Assembly (NCBI RefSeq): GCF_002887815.1
Contig: NZ_PDHO01000026.1
Location: 1 to 64,000 of the forward strand
From: Mycobacterium sp. ENV421
GTDB lineage: Bacteria > Actinomycetota > Actinomycetes > Mycobacteriales > Mycobacteriaceae
DNA length: 64,000 bases
Direction: 5' to 3'
The translations under genes and the position numbers were made by a program. The notes beneath the pieces are model-generated. The model was given only the letters and a program-made list of their open reading frames with translations. It searched no databases and was not told the origin of the DNA. Positions 53,686 to 62,942 of this stretch are shown here, piece by piece (positions within the stretch are counted from its first letter, which is position 1; the number at the start of each line of letters is the position of its first letter).

Positions 53686-53896
53686 GTAATTCGTCTGAGT
53701 TCATGATCTCAGTTGTGCCGCAGCGCAATTTGCTCGACACCCCCATAGGCGTAATGGGTGGGCGTCACCGGTATCTCTCTGTTCAGTAACGACTCTGGAA
53801 GTGCTGGGCAATCGCTGTCATACTCGACGAATTGCCAGGGGTTATGCGCAGCTCCGTTGTGGTCAACACGGGCAGCGATGACCAGGAAGTCTCCGG

Positions 53897-56488
53897 ATGA
53901 ATCAGATTCAACAGCCGACAGCCGTGCCGCCGAAGCGGCCGTCGCGGTGGTCGCTACGCAACTGGCCGGTGCGCGGCAAAGTGTTTGCGATCGTGGCTGT
54001 TCCACTCGCGCTCGCGCTCGCCTTCGCCGGAGCCCGCATCTGGGACGGCGTCGAGTCGGCGCGGGAGCTGCAGGTCGCCGCCGATCGCGCCCAGATGATT
54101 CCGGTGATCGAGGGCTATGTCGGCGCCCTGCAGGGAGTGCTGCTGGCCTATTCGTCGAACGGGGACACCCAGTCAGCGGCTAACACATTCGACAAGAGCA
54201 AAGCCACCCTGCAGAACAAGCTCAATTCCACCGACGTCGCGCCCGACGTCCGTACCGGGGTGACCAACCTGCTCACCGGTGGCCAGGAACTGGTGGCGGC
54301 GGTGTCGGCGAACACGATTGGGCTGCGCGACCGCATCACCACCTACGCGCCGATCCTGTTGACCGCTGAAGACGCCATCAACGGCTCGGTGCGCCTCGAC
54401 GACGAGAAACTGCGCGTCCAGACCCAGGGATTGAGTCGCGCGATCGGCGCCCGCGGCCAGATGCTGATGCAGGAGCTGCTCGTCGAGCAGGGCGGCGACC
54501 TACCCGAGCCGGAACTGCGCACGTCGATGATCACGCTGGCCGGCACCGAGCCGTCGACGTTGTTCGGCATGAGCCAGGTCCTCGGCGTCGGCTCGCCCGA
54601 GGCCAAGACGCTGCAGAACGAGATGGTTCGCCGGATGGGCATCATGTCCAGCCCGGACGCCACGCTGGCGGGTAACGCCGACCTGCGCCAATCGTTGCAG
54701 GCCACCGACGCCATCGCGGAGAAGGTCGTCGCGAGCACCACCGACGAGGTCACCACCTCGGTGCAGCGGCTGGCCGCCGACCGCCGTCACGCCGTCATCC
54801 GCGACGGATTGCTGGCGCTGGCTGCCTTCATCGTCGCGCTGGTCGTGGTGTTCCTGGTCGCCCGGTCCCTGGTCCGACCGCTGCGCATCCTGCGCGACGG
54901 CGCCCTGCGCGTCGCGCACACCGATCTGGAGCAGGGCATCGCCCGGGTCCGGGCCGGCGACGAACGCGAACCCGAGCCGCTGCCGGTCTACACCACCGAG
55001 GAGATCGGCCAGGTCGCCCACGCGGTCGACGAGTTGCACACCCAGGCGCTGCTGCTGGCCGGCGACGAGGCGCGGCTGCGGCTGGTCATCAACGAGATGT
55101 TCGAAACGATGTCGCGGCGCAACCGAACGCTCGTCGATCAGCAGCTCTCGCTCATCGACCAGCTGGAACGCAACGAGAAAGACCCCGAACGGCTCGACAA
55201 CCTCTTCCGGCTCGACCATCTGGCGACCAGGATGCGTCGCATCGGCTCCAACCTGCTGGTGCTCGCCGGCGCGCAGGTGTCGCGCGACCACCGCGAGTCG
55301 TTGCCGTTGGCCAGCGCGGTCAACGGCGCGGTCTCCGAGGTCGAGGACTACAAGCGGGTGGAGATCGGCGAGGTGTCCGACTCGGCCCTGATCGGGCGCG
55401 TCTCCGCCGACGCGGTGCACATGCTCGCCGAGCTGATCGACAACGCGCTGCGGTATTCGCCGCCGATCTCGCCGGTGCGGGTCACCGCGGTGCACGCAGA
55501 CAATGCCGGGGTCGTGATCGAGGTGCACGACGACGGCATCGGCATGACGGACAGCGACCTGCGGATCGCCAACATGCGCCTGCACGCCGGTGGCGAGGTC
55601 AGCCCGGACAACACCCGGCACATGGGGTTGTTCGTGGTCGGGCGGCTGGCGCACATGCACGGCATGCAGGTGCGGCTGCGCAACGCCGTCGAGGGGGAGC
55701 CGTCGTCGGGAACGACTGCCGAGCTCTACATCCCGGCCAAACTCCTGGAGCACGGCGAGCCGGTCGGCACCGACGAGCAGCGGTATGACGCTCCCTCCGA
55801 AAAGCCTGCCGGGCAAGACATTCACGAAGCGCCGGCCCCGGCTACGGCCGAGCCGGACGCGGTCGATCCGAGTGGGTTGCCGCGACGATCCCCGGGCACC
55901 AGCGGCATCACCGGAGCGCCGCCGCCCCAGCCCCAGACCAAGCCTCAGCCGGAGCCCGAGCCCGAGCCCGAGCCGTCGCTGTGGTTCGCGGGGGCGGAGC
56001 AGTCGGCTGTCGAGAACGCGCACGCGTCGGACACCTCAGGGTTCTTCGCGGCTCGTGCCCGCGCCGAGGAGACGCGCGACGAGCACCTCGACATCAGCGA
56101 TATGGATGTGCTGGCGGCAGGGCTGTCTGCGCCCGATTTCGAGGACACCGACACCGATTTCATCTACCAGAAGATGCTCAACGAGCTGATGGTCGACCCG
56201 CACACCATTGCCGTGCCCCAGGATTGGAAGTCGGTGTGGGACAACGGCTGGGAGACCGCAGCCGAGGTGGACAACGTACCCGTGCAGGACCACACCGAAC
56301 ACGGCCTGCCGGTCCGCGATCCCGGCGCCCGGCTGGTGCCCGGCGCCGCCGAGTCGCCGGCCCCCGCGCTCCCGCAACGCGATCCCGACGCGGTCCGCGC
56401 CTCGTTCAGCAGCCACTTCGGCGGCGTGCGCGCGGCGCGGTCGGATCGTCAGGCCGGTTCCGCAGAGAACGGACAAGACCACTCATGA
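53897..56488 (+). CDS. Conservon sensor histidine kinase-like protein (MfpE-type)
   Basis: The 863-residue protein has an N-terminal membrane helix (about residues 30-48), an extracellular nitrate/nitrite-sensor-like helical domain, a second helix (about 300-325), HAMP, a dimerisation-like helix LDHLATRMRRIGSNLLVLAG, and a HATPase domain (LAELIDNALRYSPP near residue 515, DDGIGMTDSDL near 545). The tail is Pro/Glu-rich. It is the first gene of a roadblock conservon ending in mfpA (Rv3365c-Rv3361c order). Overlaps the next start by ATGA. Confidence 0.92.
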   Translation: MNQIQQPTAVPPKRPSRWSLRNWPVRGKVFAIVAVPLALALAFAGARIWDGVESARELQVAADRAQMIPVIEGYVGALQGVLLAYSSNGDTQSAANTFDKSKATLQNKLNSTDVAPDVRTGVTNLLTGGQELVAAVSANTIGLRDRITTYAPILLTAEDAINGSVRLDDEKLRVQTQGLSRAIGARGQMLMQELLVEQGGDLPEPELRTSMITLAGTEPSTLFGMSQVLGVGSPEAKTLQNEMVRRMGIMSSPDATLAGNADLRQSLQATDAIAEKVVASTTDEVTTSVQRLAADRRHAVIRDGLLALAAFIVALVVVFLVARSLVRPLRILRDGALRVAHTDLEQGIARVRAGDEREPEPLPVYTTEEIGQVAHAVDELHTQALLLAGDEARLRLVINEMFETMSRRNRTLVDQQLSLIDQLERNEKDPERLDNLFRLDHLATRMRRIGSNLLVLAGAQVSRDHRESLPLASAVNGAVSEVEDYKRVEIGEVSDSALIGRVSADAVHMLAELIDNALRYSPPISPVRVTAVHADNAGVVIEVHDDGIGMTDSDLRIANMRLHAGGEVSPDNTRHMGLFVVGRLAHMHGMQVRLRNAVEGEPSSGTTAELYIPAKLLEHGEPVGTDEQRYDAPSEKPAGQDIHEAPAPATAEPDAVDPSGLPRRSPGTSGITGAPPPQPQTKPQPEPEPEPEPSLWFAGAEQSAVENAHASDTSGFFAARARAEETRDEHLDISDMDVLAAGLSAPDFEDTDTDFIYQKMLNELMVDPHTIAVPQDWKSVWDNGWETAAEVDNVPVQDHTEHGLPVRDPGARLVPGAAESPAPALPQRDPDAVRASFSSHFGGVRAARSDRQAGSAENGQDHS

Positions 56489-56898
56489 CCGTGCCGCAGC
56501 GGCCGCAGAACAATTCGCTCGACTGGCTGGTGTCCAACTTCGCCCGCGACGTGCACGGAGTCTCGCACGCGGTGCTCGTCTCGGTCGACGGCCTGCTCAT
56601 CGCGGCGAGCGAGCAACTGCCTCGTGATCGCGCCGAGCAGCTCGCCGCGGTGACCTCCGGGCTGGCCAGCCTGGCCGCGGGGGCCGCCCAGCTCTTCGAG
56701 GCAGGTCAGGTACTGCAATCAGTCGTCGAGATGGCCGGCGGCTACCTGTTGGTGATGCGGGTCGGGGACGGATCGCACCTGGCCACACTGGCCGCGCCCA
56801 GCTGCGATATCGGCCAAATCGGTTACGAGATGGCGGTTCTGGTGGAACGGGTGGGCACCGTCGTCTCATCGTCGCGGCGGGCCACCCACCCGTCGTGA
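56485..56898 (+). CDS. Roadblock/LC7 domain protein
   Basis: The 137-residue protein has the roadblock fold: LDWLVSNFARDVHGVSHAVLVSVDGLLIAAS, then LAAVTSGLASLAAGAAQLFEA and the final beta-hairpin LLVMRVGDGSHLATLAAP. Roadblock proteins are GAP-like regulators of the small GTPase in the same operon. ATG 56485 is in an ATGA overlap; the stop overlaps the DUF742 start. Confidence 0.94.
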   Translation: MTVPQRPQNNSLDWLVSNFARDVHGVSHAVLVSVDGLLIAASEQLPRDRAEQLAAVTSGLASLAAGAAQLFEAGQVLQSVVEMAGGYLLVMRVGDGSHLATLAAPSCDIGQIGYEMAVLVERVGTVVSSSRRATHPS

Positions 56899-57251
56899 CC
56901 GGTGACGCCGAGGCGAACCTGGTACGCCCCTACACGCTGACCGCGGGGCGCACCGACACCTCCGTGGAGCTTCCGGTCGAAGCGCCGATTCAGGCCGTGC
57001 CGTCGGCGAAGCCGCACCACTGGCCGTCAGGGGATGTCCGCGGGCGCATCTGTGACCTGTGCGCCGACAGCCCCTCGGTGGCCGAGATCTCGGCCGTGCT
57101 GGATCTTCCGCTCGGTGTCGCGCGCGTCCTGGTCGGTGACCTCGTGACGGCGGGCTATCTTCGGGTACGGACGACATTGACCGACCGCTCGACACCCGAC
57201 GAGCGCCGCGACCTGATAGGAAGGACCCTCCGTGGCCTACGAGCCCTCTGA
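56895..57251 (+). CDS. DUF742 winged-helix protein of the conservon
   Basis: The 118-residue protein has NLVRPYTLTAGRTDTSVELPVEAPIQ, then a C-terminal winged-helix (AEISAVLDLPLGVARVLVGDLVTAGYLRV). DUF742 proteins are constant members of Streptomyces and mycobacterial conservons, and they link the roadblock protein and GTPase. Start is GTG 56895, overlapping the previous stop (GTGA); it overlaps the GTPase by 20 bp. Confidence 0.92.
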   Translation: MTGDAEANLVRPYTLTAGRTDTSVELPVEAPIQAVPSAKPHHWPSGDVRGRICDLCADSPSVAEISAVLDLPLGVARVLVGDLVTAGYLRVRTTLTDRSTPDERRDLIGRTLRGLRAL

Positions 57252-57807
57252 GGGGCGATCATCCGCCTCGACGAAGATCGTCGTCGCGGGTGGGTTCGGC
57301 GCGGGCAAGACCACTTTCGTGGGGGCGGTGTCGGAGATCATGCCGTTGCGCACCGAAGCGATGGTGACCGACGCGTCCACCGCGGTGGATGTGCTCGACG
57401 CCACACCAGATAAGTCGACGACGACGGTCGCGATGGACTTCGGGCGTATCACCCTCGACCAGGATCTGGTGCTCTACCTGTTCGGCACTCCCGGCCAGCG
57501 CCGGTTCTGGTTCATGTGGGACGACTTGGTGCGCGGCGCCATCGGGGCGATCATCCTGGTCGATGTGCGCCGCCTGCAGGACAGTTTCGCCGCCGTCGAC
57601 TTCTTCGAGCACCGCAAGATGCCGTTCCTGATCGCGGTCAACGAATTCGACGGCGCGCCACAATATCCCACCGACGAGGTGCGGCGTGCGCTCACGCTGC
57701 CCGACACCACTCCGGTGGTCACCGTCGACGCCAGGGACCGTAAATCGGCCACCGACGCGCTGATCGCGATCAGCGAGTACGCACTGGCGAGCCTGGCGTC
57801 GAACTAG
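57232..57807 (+). CDS. mfpB: Small Ras-like GTPase of the conservon (MfpB)
   Basis: The 191-residue protein has the G1 loop GGFGAGKTT (residues 20-28), the G3 motif LYLFGTPGQRRFWFMW with Gly-Gln in the switch II, and G4 NEFD (about residue 137). GTP-bound MfpB binds MfpA and turns MfpA from a gyrase inhibitor to a gyrase protector in M. smegmatis. Starts at GTG 57232 inside the DUF742 gene. Confidence 0.93.
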   Translation: MAYEPSEGRSSASTKIVVAGGFGAGKTTFVGAVSEIMPLRTEAMVTDASTAVDVLDATPDKSTTTVAMDFGRITLDQDLVLYLFGTPGQRRFWFMWDDLVRGAIGAIILVDVRRLQDSFAAVDFFEHRKMPFLIAVNEFDGAPQYPTDEVRRALTLPDTTPVVTVDARDRKSATDALIAISEYALASLASN

Positions 57808-58367
57808 TGGAGGCGGAGCACCACTGGACCGATCGCGAATTCGTCGGCCACGACTTTCGCGACGAGGATCTCTCCGGCCTGCAGACCGATCAGGTGGTGT
57901 TCACCGAATGCGATTTCGGTGGCGCCAACCTGTCCGAATCGGTGCACCGGGGGTCGGCATTCCGGAACTGCCGATTCCTGCGGACCACCCTGTGGCACAG
58001 CACTTTCCGGAACTGCAGCATGCTCGGATCGACCTTCGAGAACTGCCGCCTGCGCCCGCTCGTCTGCGATGAAGTCGATTTCACCCTCGCGGTGCTCGGC
58101 GGCGCCGACCTTCGCGGAGTTGACCTGTCCGGGTGCCGGCTGCGAGAAGCGAGCCTGGTGCAGGCCGATCTGCGGAAGGCGGTGTTGCGCGGCGCCGATC
58201 TGACCGGTGCGCGCACCAACGGGCTGCGACTCGAGCAGGCCGACCTGCGGGGCGCGCGCATCGACCCCACGCTGTGGACCGCCGCCGCGTGCCGGGGCGC
58301 GCGCATCGACGTCGCGCAGGCGCTGGCGTTCTCCGCCGCGCACGGTCTCGACGTCAGCGGGGAGTGA
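57807..58367 (+). CDS. mfpA: Pentapeptide-repeat gyrase-binding protein MfpA
   Basis: The 186-residue protein is built from A(D/N)LxX pentapeptides (GANLSES, GGADLRGVDLSGCRLREASL, QADLRKAVLRGADL), forming a quadrilateral beta-helix that mimics B-form DNA. MfpA binds gyrase and gives low-level fluoroquinolone resistance. The first GTG is in TAGTG with the GTPase stop. The 3' end overlaps the convergent TetR gene by 14 bp. Confidence 0.95.
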   Translation: MEAEHHWTDREFVGHDFRDEDLSGLQTDQVVFTECDFGGANLSESVHRGSAFRNCRFLRTTLWHSTFRNCSMLGSTFENCRLRPLVCDEVDFTLAVLGGADLRGVDLSGCRLREASLVQADLRKAVLRGADLTGARTNGLRLEQADLRGARIDPTLWTAAACRGARIDVAQALAFSAAHGLDVSGE

Positions 58368-59034
58368 CCGCGGGTGCGCCCGCCGGCTCCCAGGTGTGCA
58401 TGGCGAGGTCGAGTTCGGTTTCGCTGAGTGCCTCCACCGGCAGCCGGGTCTGGCCGGTCCGGCAGCGCAGTCCGTCGATGAACAATGCGACGTAACGGCG
58501 CCACAGCTCGGTGTTGACCGGGCCGGCGAACTCACTCACGGTTCCGGCGAGCAACCCCAGGACGGGCATGTCCGGAGCGGCGATCTCCGGCCGTAGGTGA
58601 CCGTCCGCCTGTGCTCGCTCGACCAGTTTGTTCAGTGCCGGCACCAGCCGCTCTTGGGCGGCGCTGACCCGGTCGCCGGCGCAGCTCTTGCTGAAGGCGA
58701 TCTCCCGCAGACCTCGGTCTGTTGCGGTCAGCTGACACATCTGCTCGACGAACCACGCGAAGCCCTGCCACGAATCCTCCTGGCGCGCCGCCAATTCGGC
58801 AAACGTGCTCAGCTGATTGATCCCGTCCGAGAAGATCGCTTCCAGCAGTTCTTCCTTGGTGGCAAAGCGCCGGTACACGGTGCCGACTCCCACCCGGGCG
58901 TGGTGAGCGACGTCGTTGAGGCTGGGCTCGATGCCCTTCTGCGCAAAAAGGTCGCGTGCCGCGTCGATGATGCGCTGCCGGTTGCGCTGCGCGTCCTTGC
59001 GCAGCGGACGCTCCTTGGCCGAATCGGGTCTCAC
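58354..59034 (-). CDS. TetR family regulator next to mmpS/mmpL
   Basis: The 226-residue protein has a TetR helix-turn-helix (LNDVAHHARVGVGTVYRRFATKEELLEAIF, about residues 40-70) and a helical ligand domain. It is divergent from mmpS-mmpL, and a palindrome at the mmpS start site is its likely operator. GTG 59034 is favoured because TACACT (59047-59042) stands 7 nt upstream; the longer start at 59058 would add eight residues. It may act like Rv0678/MmpR, but it is a TetR and not a MarR protein. Confidence 0.87.
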   Translation of the reverse strand: MRPDSAKERPLRKDAQRNRQRIIDAARDLFAQKGIEPSLNDVAHHARVGVGTVYRRFATKEELLEAIFSDGINQLSTFAELAARQEDSWQGFAWFVEQMCQLTATDRGLREIAFSKSCAGDRVSAAQERLVPALNKLVERAQADGHLRPEIAAPDMPVLGLLAGTVSEFAGPVNTELWRRYVALFIDGLRCRTGQTRLPVEALSETELDLAMHTWEPAGAPAVTPR

Positions 59035-59069
59035 GTGTCCGAGTGTAACGACCGCCACAAATAAGTGGA

Positions 59070-59098
59070 TTGACTCTATCCGTTTTTATAGTTAGCTT
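59070..59098 (+). promoter_or_regulatory. mmpS-mmpL promoter
   Basis: TTGACT (59070-59075) and TAGCTT (59093-59098) are separated by 17 bp. Transcription would start near 59105, right at the palindrome that follows. The divergent TetR gene starts at 59034, just upstream of this promoter. Confidence 0.7.
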
Positions 59099-59106
59099 AT
59101 CTCTCG

Positions 59107-59120
59107 GTACTGATCAGTAC
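59107..59120. promoter_or_regulatory. Putative TetR operator, 14-bp palindrome
   Basis: GTACTGATCAGTAC is a perfect palindrome placed at the expected transcription start of mmpS-mmpL. Position and symmetry suit the divergent TetR protein. Confidence 0.65.
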
Positions 59121-59222
59121 TCCCGGCCGCTCGTGCCGCGGTCGTCCACGCTGAAAGGCCGGGGCCATGAGAACTGCTGGCGACCCTCCGCTCGCGACAG
59201 CCGTTGCGCGCCAAAGTCAATC

Positions 59223-59238
59223 GCCCGCCATGGCGGGC
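59223..59238. promoter_or_regulatory. 16-bp GC palindrome before the mmpS ATG
   Basis: GCCCGCCATGGCGGGC is a perfect palindrome ending 14 bp before the ATG at 59253. It could fold in mRNA or bind a dimeric protein; no known motif. Confidence 0.4.
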
Positions 59239-59252
59239 GCGGAAGCGCTCCG

Positions 59253-59678
59253 ATGACCCGGGTGCTCGGCCGGTTGTGGATCCCGGTCCTCGTCGTTGTC
59301 GTCGCCGCCGCGGGAGTCGCCGCGGTGAAGAACGCCCGCGAGATCTTCGGCTCGAACCCGGTGGTCGTGACGCCGATTACGTCCGACGGTGCGGAGGACT
59401 TCAATCCCAAAGTCGTGACCTACGAGGTGTTCGGTTCGGGTGCCACCGCCGAGGTCAACTATGTGGATCTCGACGGCATGCCCCAGCGGACCGGAAGTGT
59501 CTCGCTGCCATGGACTTTGACGCTGCGAACGACGAATCCGTCGGCCTCGCCGAACATCGTCGCCCAGGGCGACGGCAGCGAAATCGGATGCCGGATCACC
59601 GTCGATGACGTGGTCAAGGAGGAAAGGACCGCTACGGGAATGAATGCCGCAACCTTCTGCTTGGTGAAATCCGCATGA
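59253..59678 (+). CDS. MmpS family membrane accessory protein
   Basis: The 141-residue product has one N-terminal membrane helix (RLWIPVLVVVVAAAGVAAV) and an extracytoplasmic beta-sandwich domain with the MmpS features VVTYEVFGSGATAEVNYVDLDG and two cysteines (GCRIT, TFCLV) at positions forming the conserved disulfide. It partners the MmpL exporter encoded next. ATG 59253 chosen by the family start; the stop overlaps mmpL by 4 bp. Confidence 0.92.
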   Translation: MTRVLGRLWIPVLVVVVAAAGVAAVKNAREIFGSNPVVVTPITSDGAEDFNPKVVTYEVFGSGATAEVNYVDLDGMPQRTGSVSLPWTLTLRTTNPSASPNIVAQGDGSEIGCRITVDDVVKEERTATGMNAATFCLVKSA

Positions 59679-62575
59679 GCCTCGACGTCGACGACACGCC
59701 CACCGACGCCATCCCGGCCGCCCGTCACCGGGCCCGCCCGCGACTTCCCCGGCTGATCCGAACATTGGCGGTGCCGATCCTTCTGGGCTGGATCGCACTG
59801 ATCGTGGTGCTCAGCACCGTGGTGCCGACACTCGAGGATGTCGGAAAGCTCCGCGCGGTCTCGATGAGCCCCAACGACGCGCCCTCACTGATCGCCACCA
59901 AACGGGTCGGCCAGGTGTTCAAGGAATACGACACCAGCAGCTCGGTGATGGTGGTCCTCGAAGGCGATCAGCCGCTGGGTGCCGAAGCGCACGCCTACTA
60001 CGACAAGATCGTCGCCGAACTGCGCGCTGACACCAAGCATGTCCAGCATGTGCAGGACTTCTGGGGCGATTCGTTCACCGCGGCGGCTGCACAGAGCGCC
60101 GATAACAAAGCCGCGTACGTCCAGGTGTACATCGGCGGTGACCAGGGTGAGACGCTCGCCAATGAATCGGTGGAGGCTGTCCGCAAGATCATCGCGGACA
60201 CGCCCGCCCCGCCGGGGGTGAAGGGGTACGTGACCGGGCCGGCTGCCACCACCACCGACCAGAACATCATCGGCGACAAGAGCATGCAGACGATCGAACT
60301 CGTCACGTTCGGCGTCATCGCGATCATGCTGCTGATCGTCTACCGGTCGGTCATCACCACACTGATCGTGATGGTGATGATGGGTCTCGGATTGTCCGGC
60401 GCCAGGGGAGTGGTTGCGTTCCTGGGCTATCACAACGTTTTCGGGTTGACGACGTTCGCGACCAATATGGTTGTGACATTGGCCATCGCGGCGGCAACGG
60501 ACTACGCGATCTTCCTGATCGGCAGATATCAGGAGGCGCGCCGAGCAGGTGAAGACCGGGAATCGGCCTACTACACCATGTTCCACGGCACCGCCCATGT
60601 CGTGCTCGCGTCGGGCCTCACGATCGCCGGCGCGACGCTGTGTCTGCACTTCACCCGGCTGCCGTACTTCCAGACCATGGGTATCCCGCTGGCCTGCGGC
60701 ATGGTGATCGTGGTCGCCATGGCGCTGACCTTGGGTCCGGCGCTCATCTCGTTGGCGAGTCGGTTCGGCCGAGTCCTGGAGCCCAAAGGCAACGGGAGAC
60801 ACAAACTGTGGCATCGAGTGGGCACGGCCACCGTCCGCTGGCCAGGTGCCATCCTGGTCTGCGCCATCGCTGTTTCGCTGGTCGGTCTGGTGGCGCTGCC
60901 CGGCTATCACACGACCTACAACGACCGCATCTATCTGCCCGACAACGCCTCTGCCAATGTCGGTTACACCGCGGCGGAGCGGCACTTCTCCCGGGCCAAG
61001 ATGAATCCTGATCTGCTGATGGTCGAGTCCGACCACGATCTGCGTAATCCGGCCGACTTCCTCGTCATCGACAAGATCGCCAAGGCGCTGGCCCGAGTGC
61101 ACGGGATCGCCCAGGTGCAGACCATCACCCGGCCTGAGGGTAAGCCGATCGAGCACTCGACCATTCCATATTCGTTGAGCCAGAACGGCAATGGTCAGAT
61201 CATGAACAACGACTACCAGCAGACCATCATCGCCAACACTCTTAAACAAGCCGACGACATGCAGGTCAGTATCGACTCGATGACCAAGATGCAGGGCATC
61301 ACCCAGCAGCTGTCCGATGTCACCCGGAGTATGGCCGCCAAGATGGACGTCACCTCCGCCGACATCGCGACCGTGCGTGACCACCTTGCCGACTTCGACG
61401 ATCAGTTCCGGCCGATCCGCAACTATTTCTATTGGGAGCCACACTGTTTCGACATTCCGATGTGCTGGTCGCTGCGCTCGGTGTTCGACTCGCTCGACGG
61501 CATCTCGACGATGTCGGACGATTTCCAAGACATCGTGCCCGATCTTCACCGGATGTCCGACCTGACCGGACAGATGGTCACAATCATGCCGTCGATGATC
61601 GCGTCGATGAAGAGCCAGAAGCAGTTGATGCTCAATCAGTATCAGGCGCAGAAGGCCCAGCAGGACCAGAACATGGCCCAGCTCAAGGACAACAACGCGA
61701 TGGGTCAGGCCTTCGACGCGGCCAAGAACGACGACTCGTTCTACCTGCCGCCGGAAGCCTTCGACAACGACGATTTCAAGCGCGGCATCAAGTTGTTCCT
61801 CTCACCTGACGGACACGCCGTCCGCTTCACCATCATTCACCAGGGCGATCCGCTGACCGAGGAAGGCACCTCACGGATCGAACCGCTCAAGATCGCCGCC
61901 GCGGACGCGATCAAGGGAACCCCGTTGGAGGGGTCCAGCATCTACCTCGGTGGCAGTGCGGCCATGTACGCCGACATGCAACAGGGGGCCAACTGGGATC
62001 TGATCATCGCCGCGATCGCAGCGCTGATTCTGATCTTCGTCATCATGGTGATCCTCACCAGAGCCCTGGCGGCTGCGGCGGTCATCGTGGGCACCGTGGT
62101 GCTCAGTCTCGCCGCGTCGTTCGGCCTGTCGGTTCTGCTCTGGCAACACCTCATCGGGCTGCCGTTGCACTGGATGGTGATGCCGATGTCGGTGATCGTC
62201 CTGCTGGCCGTCGGTGCGGACTACAACCTGCTACTGGTGTCGCGCATGAAGGAAGAGATCCACGCCGGCGTGAAGACCGGGATCATCAGGGCGATGGTGG
62301 GGACCGGCTCCGTTGTCACCGCAGCCGGTATGGTCTTCGCGTTCACGATGGCGTCGATGGCGGTGAGCAAGATGGTCGTCATCGGACAGGTCGGCACGAC
62401 CATCGGACTGGGTCTGCTGTTCGACACCCTGGTCGTGCGATCCCTGTTGACGCCGTCCATCGCGACACTGCTCGGCCGCTGGTTCTGGTGGCCGCAACGG
62501 GTCCGGCCCCGCCCCCGCCCCCAGCCGTGGCCGGCGCAGCAGGCCGACCCCGTCCGTGAGGAGGCGCTGGCATGA
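59675..62575 (+). CDS. MmpL family RND transporter
   Basis: The 966-residue protein has the MmpL layout: an N-terminal helix, a large periplasmic domain, a group of five helices with IAAATDYAIFLIGRYQEARR (proton-relay Asp-Tyr pair in the sixth-helix group), a second periplasmic domain and a final helix group with AVGADYNLLLVSRMKEE. In mycobacteria such proteins export siderophores or lipids. With MmpS, likely MmpL4/5-type. C-terminus is Arg/Pro-rich. Downstream DUF732 start overlaps by 4 bp. Confidence 0.94.
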   Translation: MSLDVDDTPTDAIPAARHRARPRLPRLIRTLAVPILLGWIALIVVLSTVVPTLEDVGKLRAVSMSPNDAPSLIATKRVGQVFKEYDTSSSVMVVLEGDQPLGAEAHAYYDKIVAELRADTKHVQHVQDFWGDSFTAAAAQSADNKAAYVQVYIGGDQGETLANESVEAVRKIIADTPAPPGVKGYVTGPAATTTDQNIIGDKSMQTIELVTFGVIAIMLLIVYRSVITTLIVMVMMGLGLSGARGVVAFLGYHNVFGLTTFATNMVVTLAIAAATDYAIFLIGRYQEARRAGEDRESAYYTMFHGTAHVVLASGLTIAGATLCLHFTRLPYFQTMGIPLACGMVIVVAMALTLGPALISLASRFGRVLEPKGNGRHKLWHRVGTATVRWPGAILVCAIAVSLVGLVALPGYHTTYNDRIYLPDNASANVGYTAAERHFSRAKMNPDLLMVESDHDLRNPADFLVIDKIAKALARVHGIAQVQTITRPEGKPIEHSTIPYSLSQNGNGQIMNNDYQQTIIANTLKQADDMQVSIDSMTKMQGITQQLSDVTRSMAAKMDVTSADIATVRDHLADFDDQFRPIRNYFYWEPHCFDIPMCWSLRSVFDSLDGISTMSDDFQDIVPDLHRMSDLTGQMVTIMPSMIASMKSQKQLMLNQYQAQKAQQDQNMAQLKDNNAMGQAFDAAKNDDSFYLPPEAFDNDDFKRGIKLFLSPDGHAVRFTIIHQGDPLTEEGTSRIEPLKIAAADAIKGTPLEGSSIYLGGSAAMYADMQQGANWDLIIAAIAALILIFVIMVILTRALAAAAVIVGTVVLSLAASFGLSVLLWQHLIGLPLHWMVMPMSVIVLLAVGADYNLLLVSRMKEEIHAGVKTGIIRAMVGTGSVVTAAGMVFAFTMASMAVSKMVVIGQVGTTIGLGLLFDTLVVRSLLTPSIATLLGRWFWWPQRVRPRPRPQPWPAQQADPVREEALA

Positions 62576-62934
62576 CGGCGGCGGTCAGGGGGTGGCCGGT
62601 GATCAGGATCGTCACGGCTGCCTGCGCCGCGCTGATGATCGCGGCGCCGGCCACGGCACACGCCGACCCGGACACCGATTTCGCGAATCAGCTTCATACC
62701 GTGGGCGTTTACGGGCCCAAGGACTACAACGCCTGGATCGCCAAGATCGCCTGTGAGCGCCTCGATCGCGGTGTCGACCATAACGCGGCCGACTCCGCCC
62801 GGTTCATCTCGCGACAACTGCCCCAAGACGCCACGACAGCGCAGGCCTGGCAGTTCCTGGGCATGGCATATCCGGTCTACTGCCCGGACAAAGTGGTCCT
62901 GCTGCAGCAGGTCGCCGAGACCGGTAGAGGGTGA
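62572..62934 (+). CDS. DUF732 exported protein of the mmpS-mmpL operon
   Basis: The 120-residue product has a signal peptide (IRIVTAACAALMIAAPATAHA, cleavage likely before DPDTD). The mature part is DUF732: DTDFANQLHTVGVYGPKDYNAW, two conserved cysteines (KIACERL, VYCPDK), helical. Function unknown. The start overlaps mmpL by ATGA. Confidence 0.88.
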   Translation: MTAAVRGWPVIRIVTAACAALMIAAPATAHADPDTDFANQLHTVGVYGPKDYNAWIAKIACERLDRGVDHNAADSARFISRQLPQDATTAQAWQFLGMAYPVYCPDKVVLLQQVAETGRG

Positions 62935-62942
62935 GGCACACA

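Noticed and set aside
53695..53712. CTGAG...CTCAG inverted repeat after the methyltransferase gene
   Set aside because: A 5-bp stem with an 8-nt loop is too weak for a terminator and there is no matching regulator.
53709..54005. Short minus-strand frame before the conservon
   Set aside because: No family match, no ribosome binding site, and it runs into the sensor gene.
54500..56023. Open frame of 507 codons antisense to the conservon sensor
   Set aside because: Composition is typical of third-position GC shadow, and the plus-strand gene is clear.
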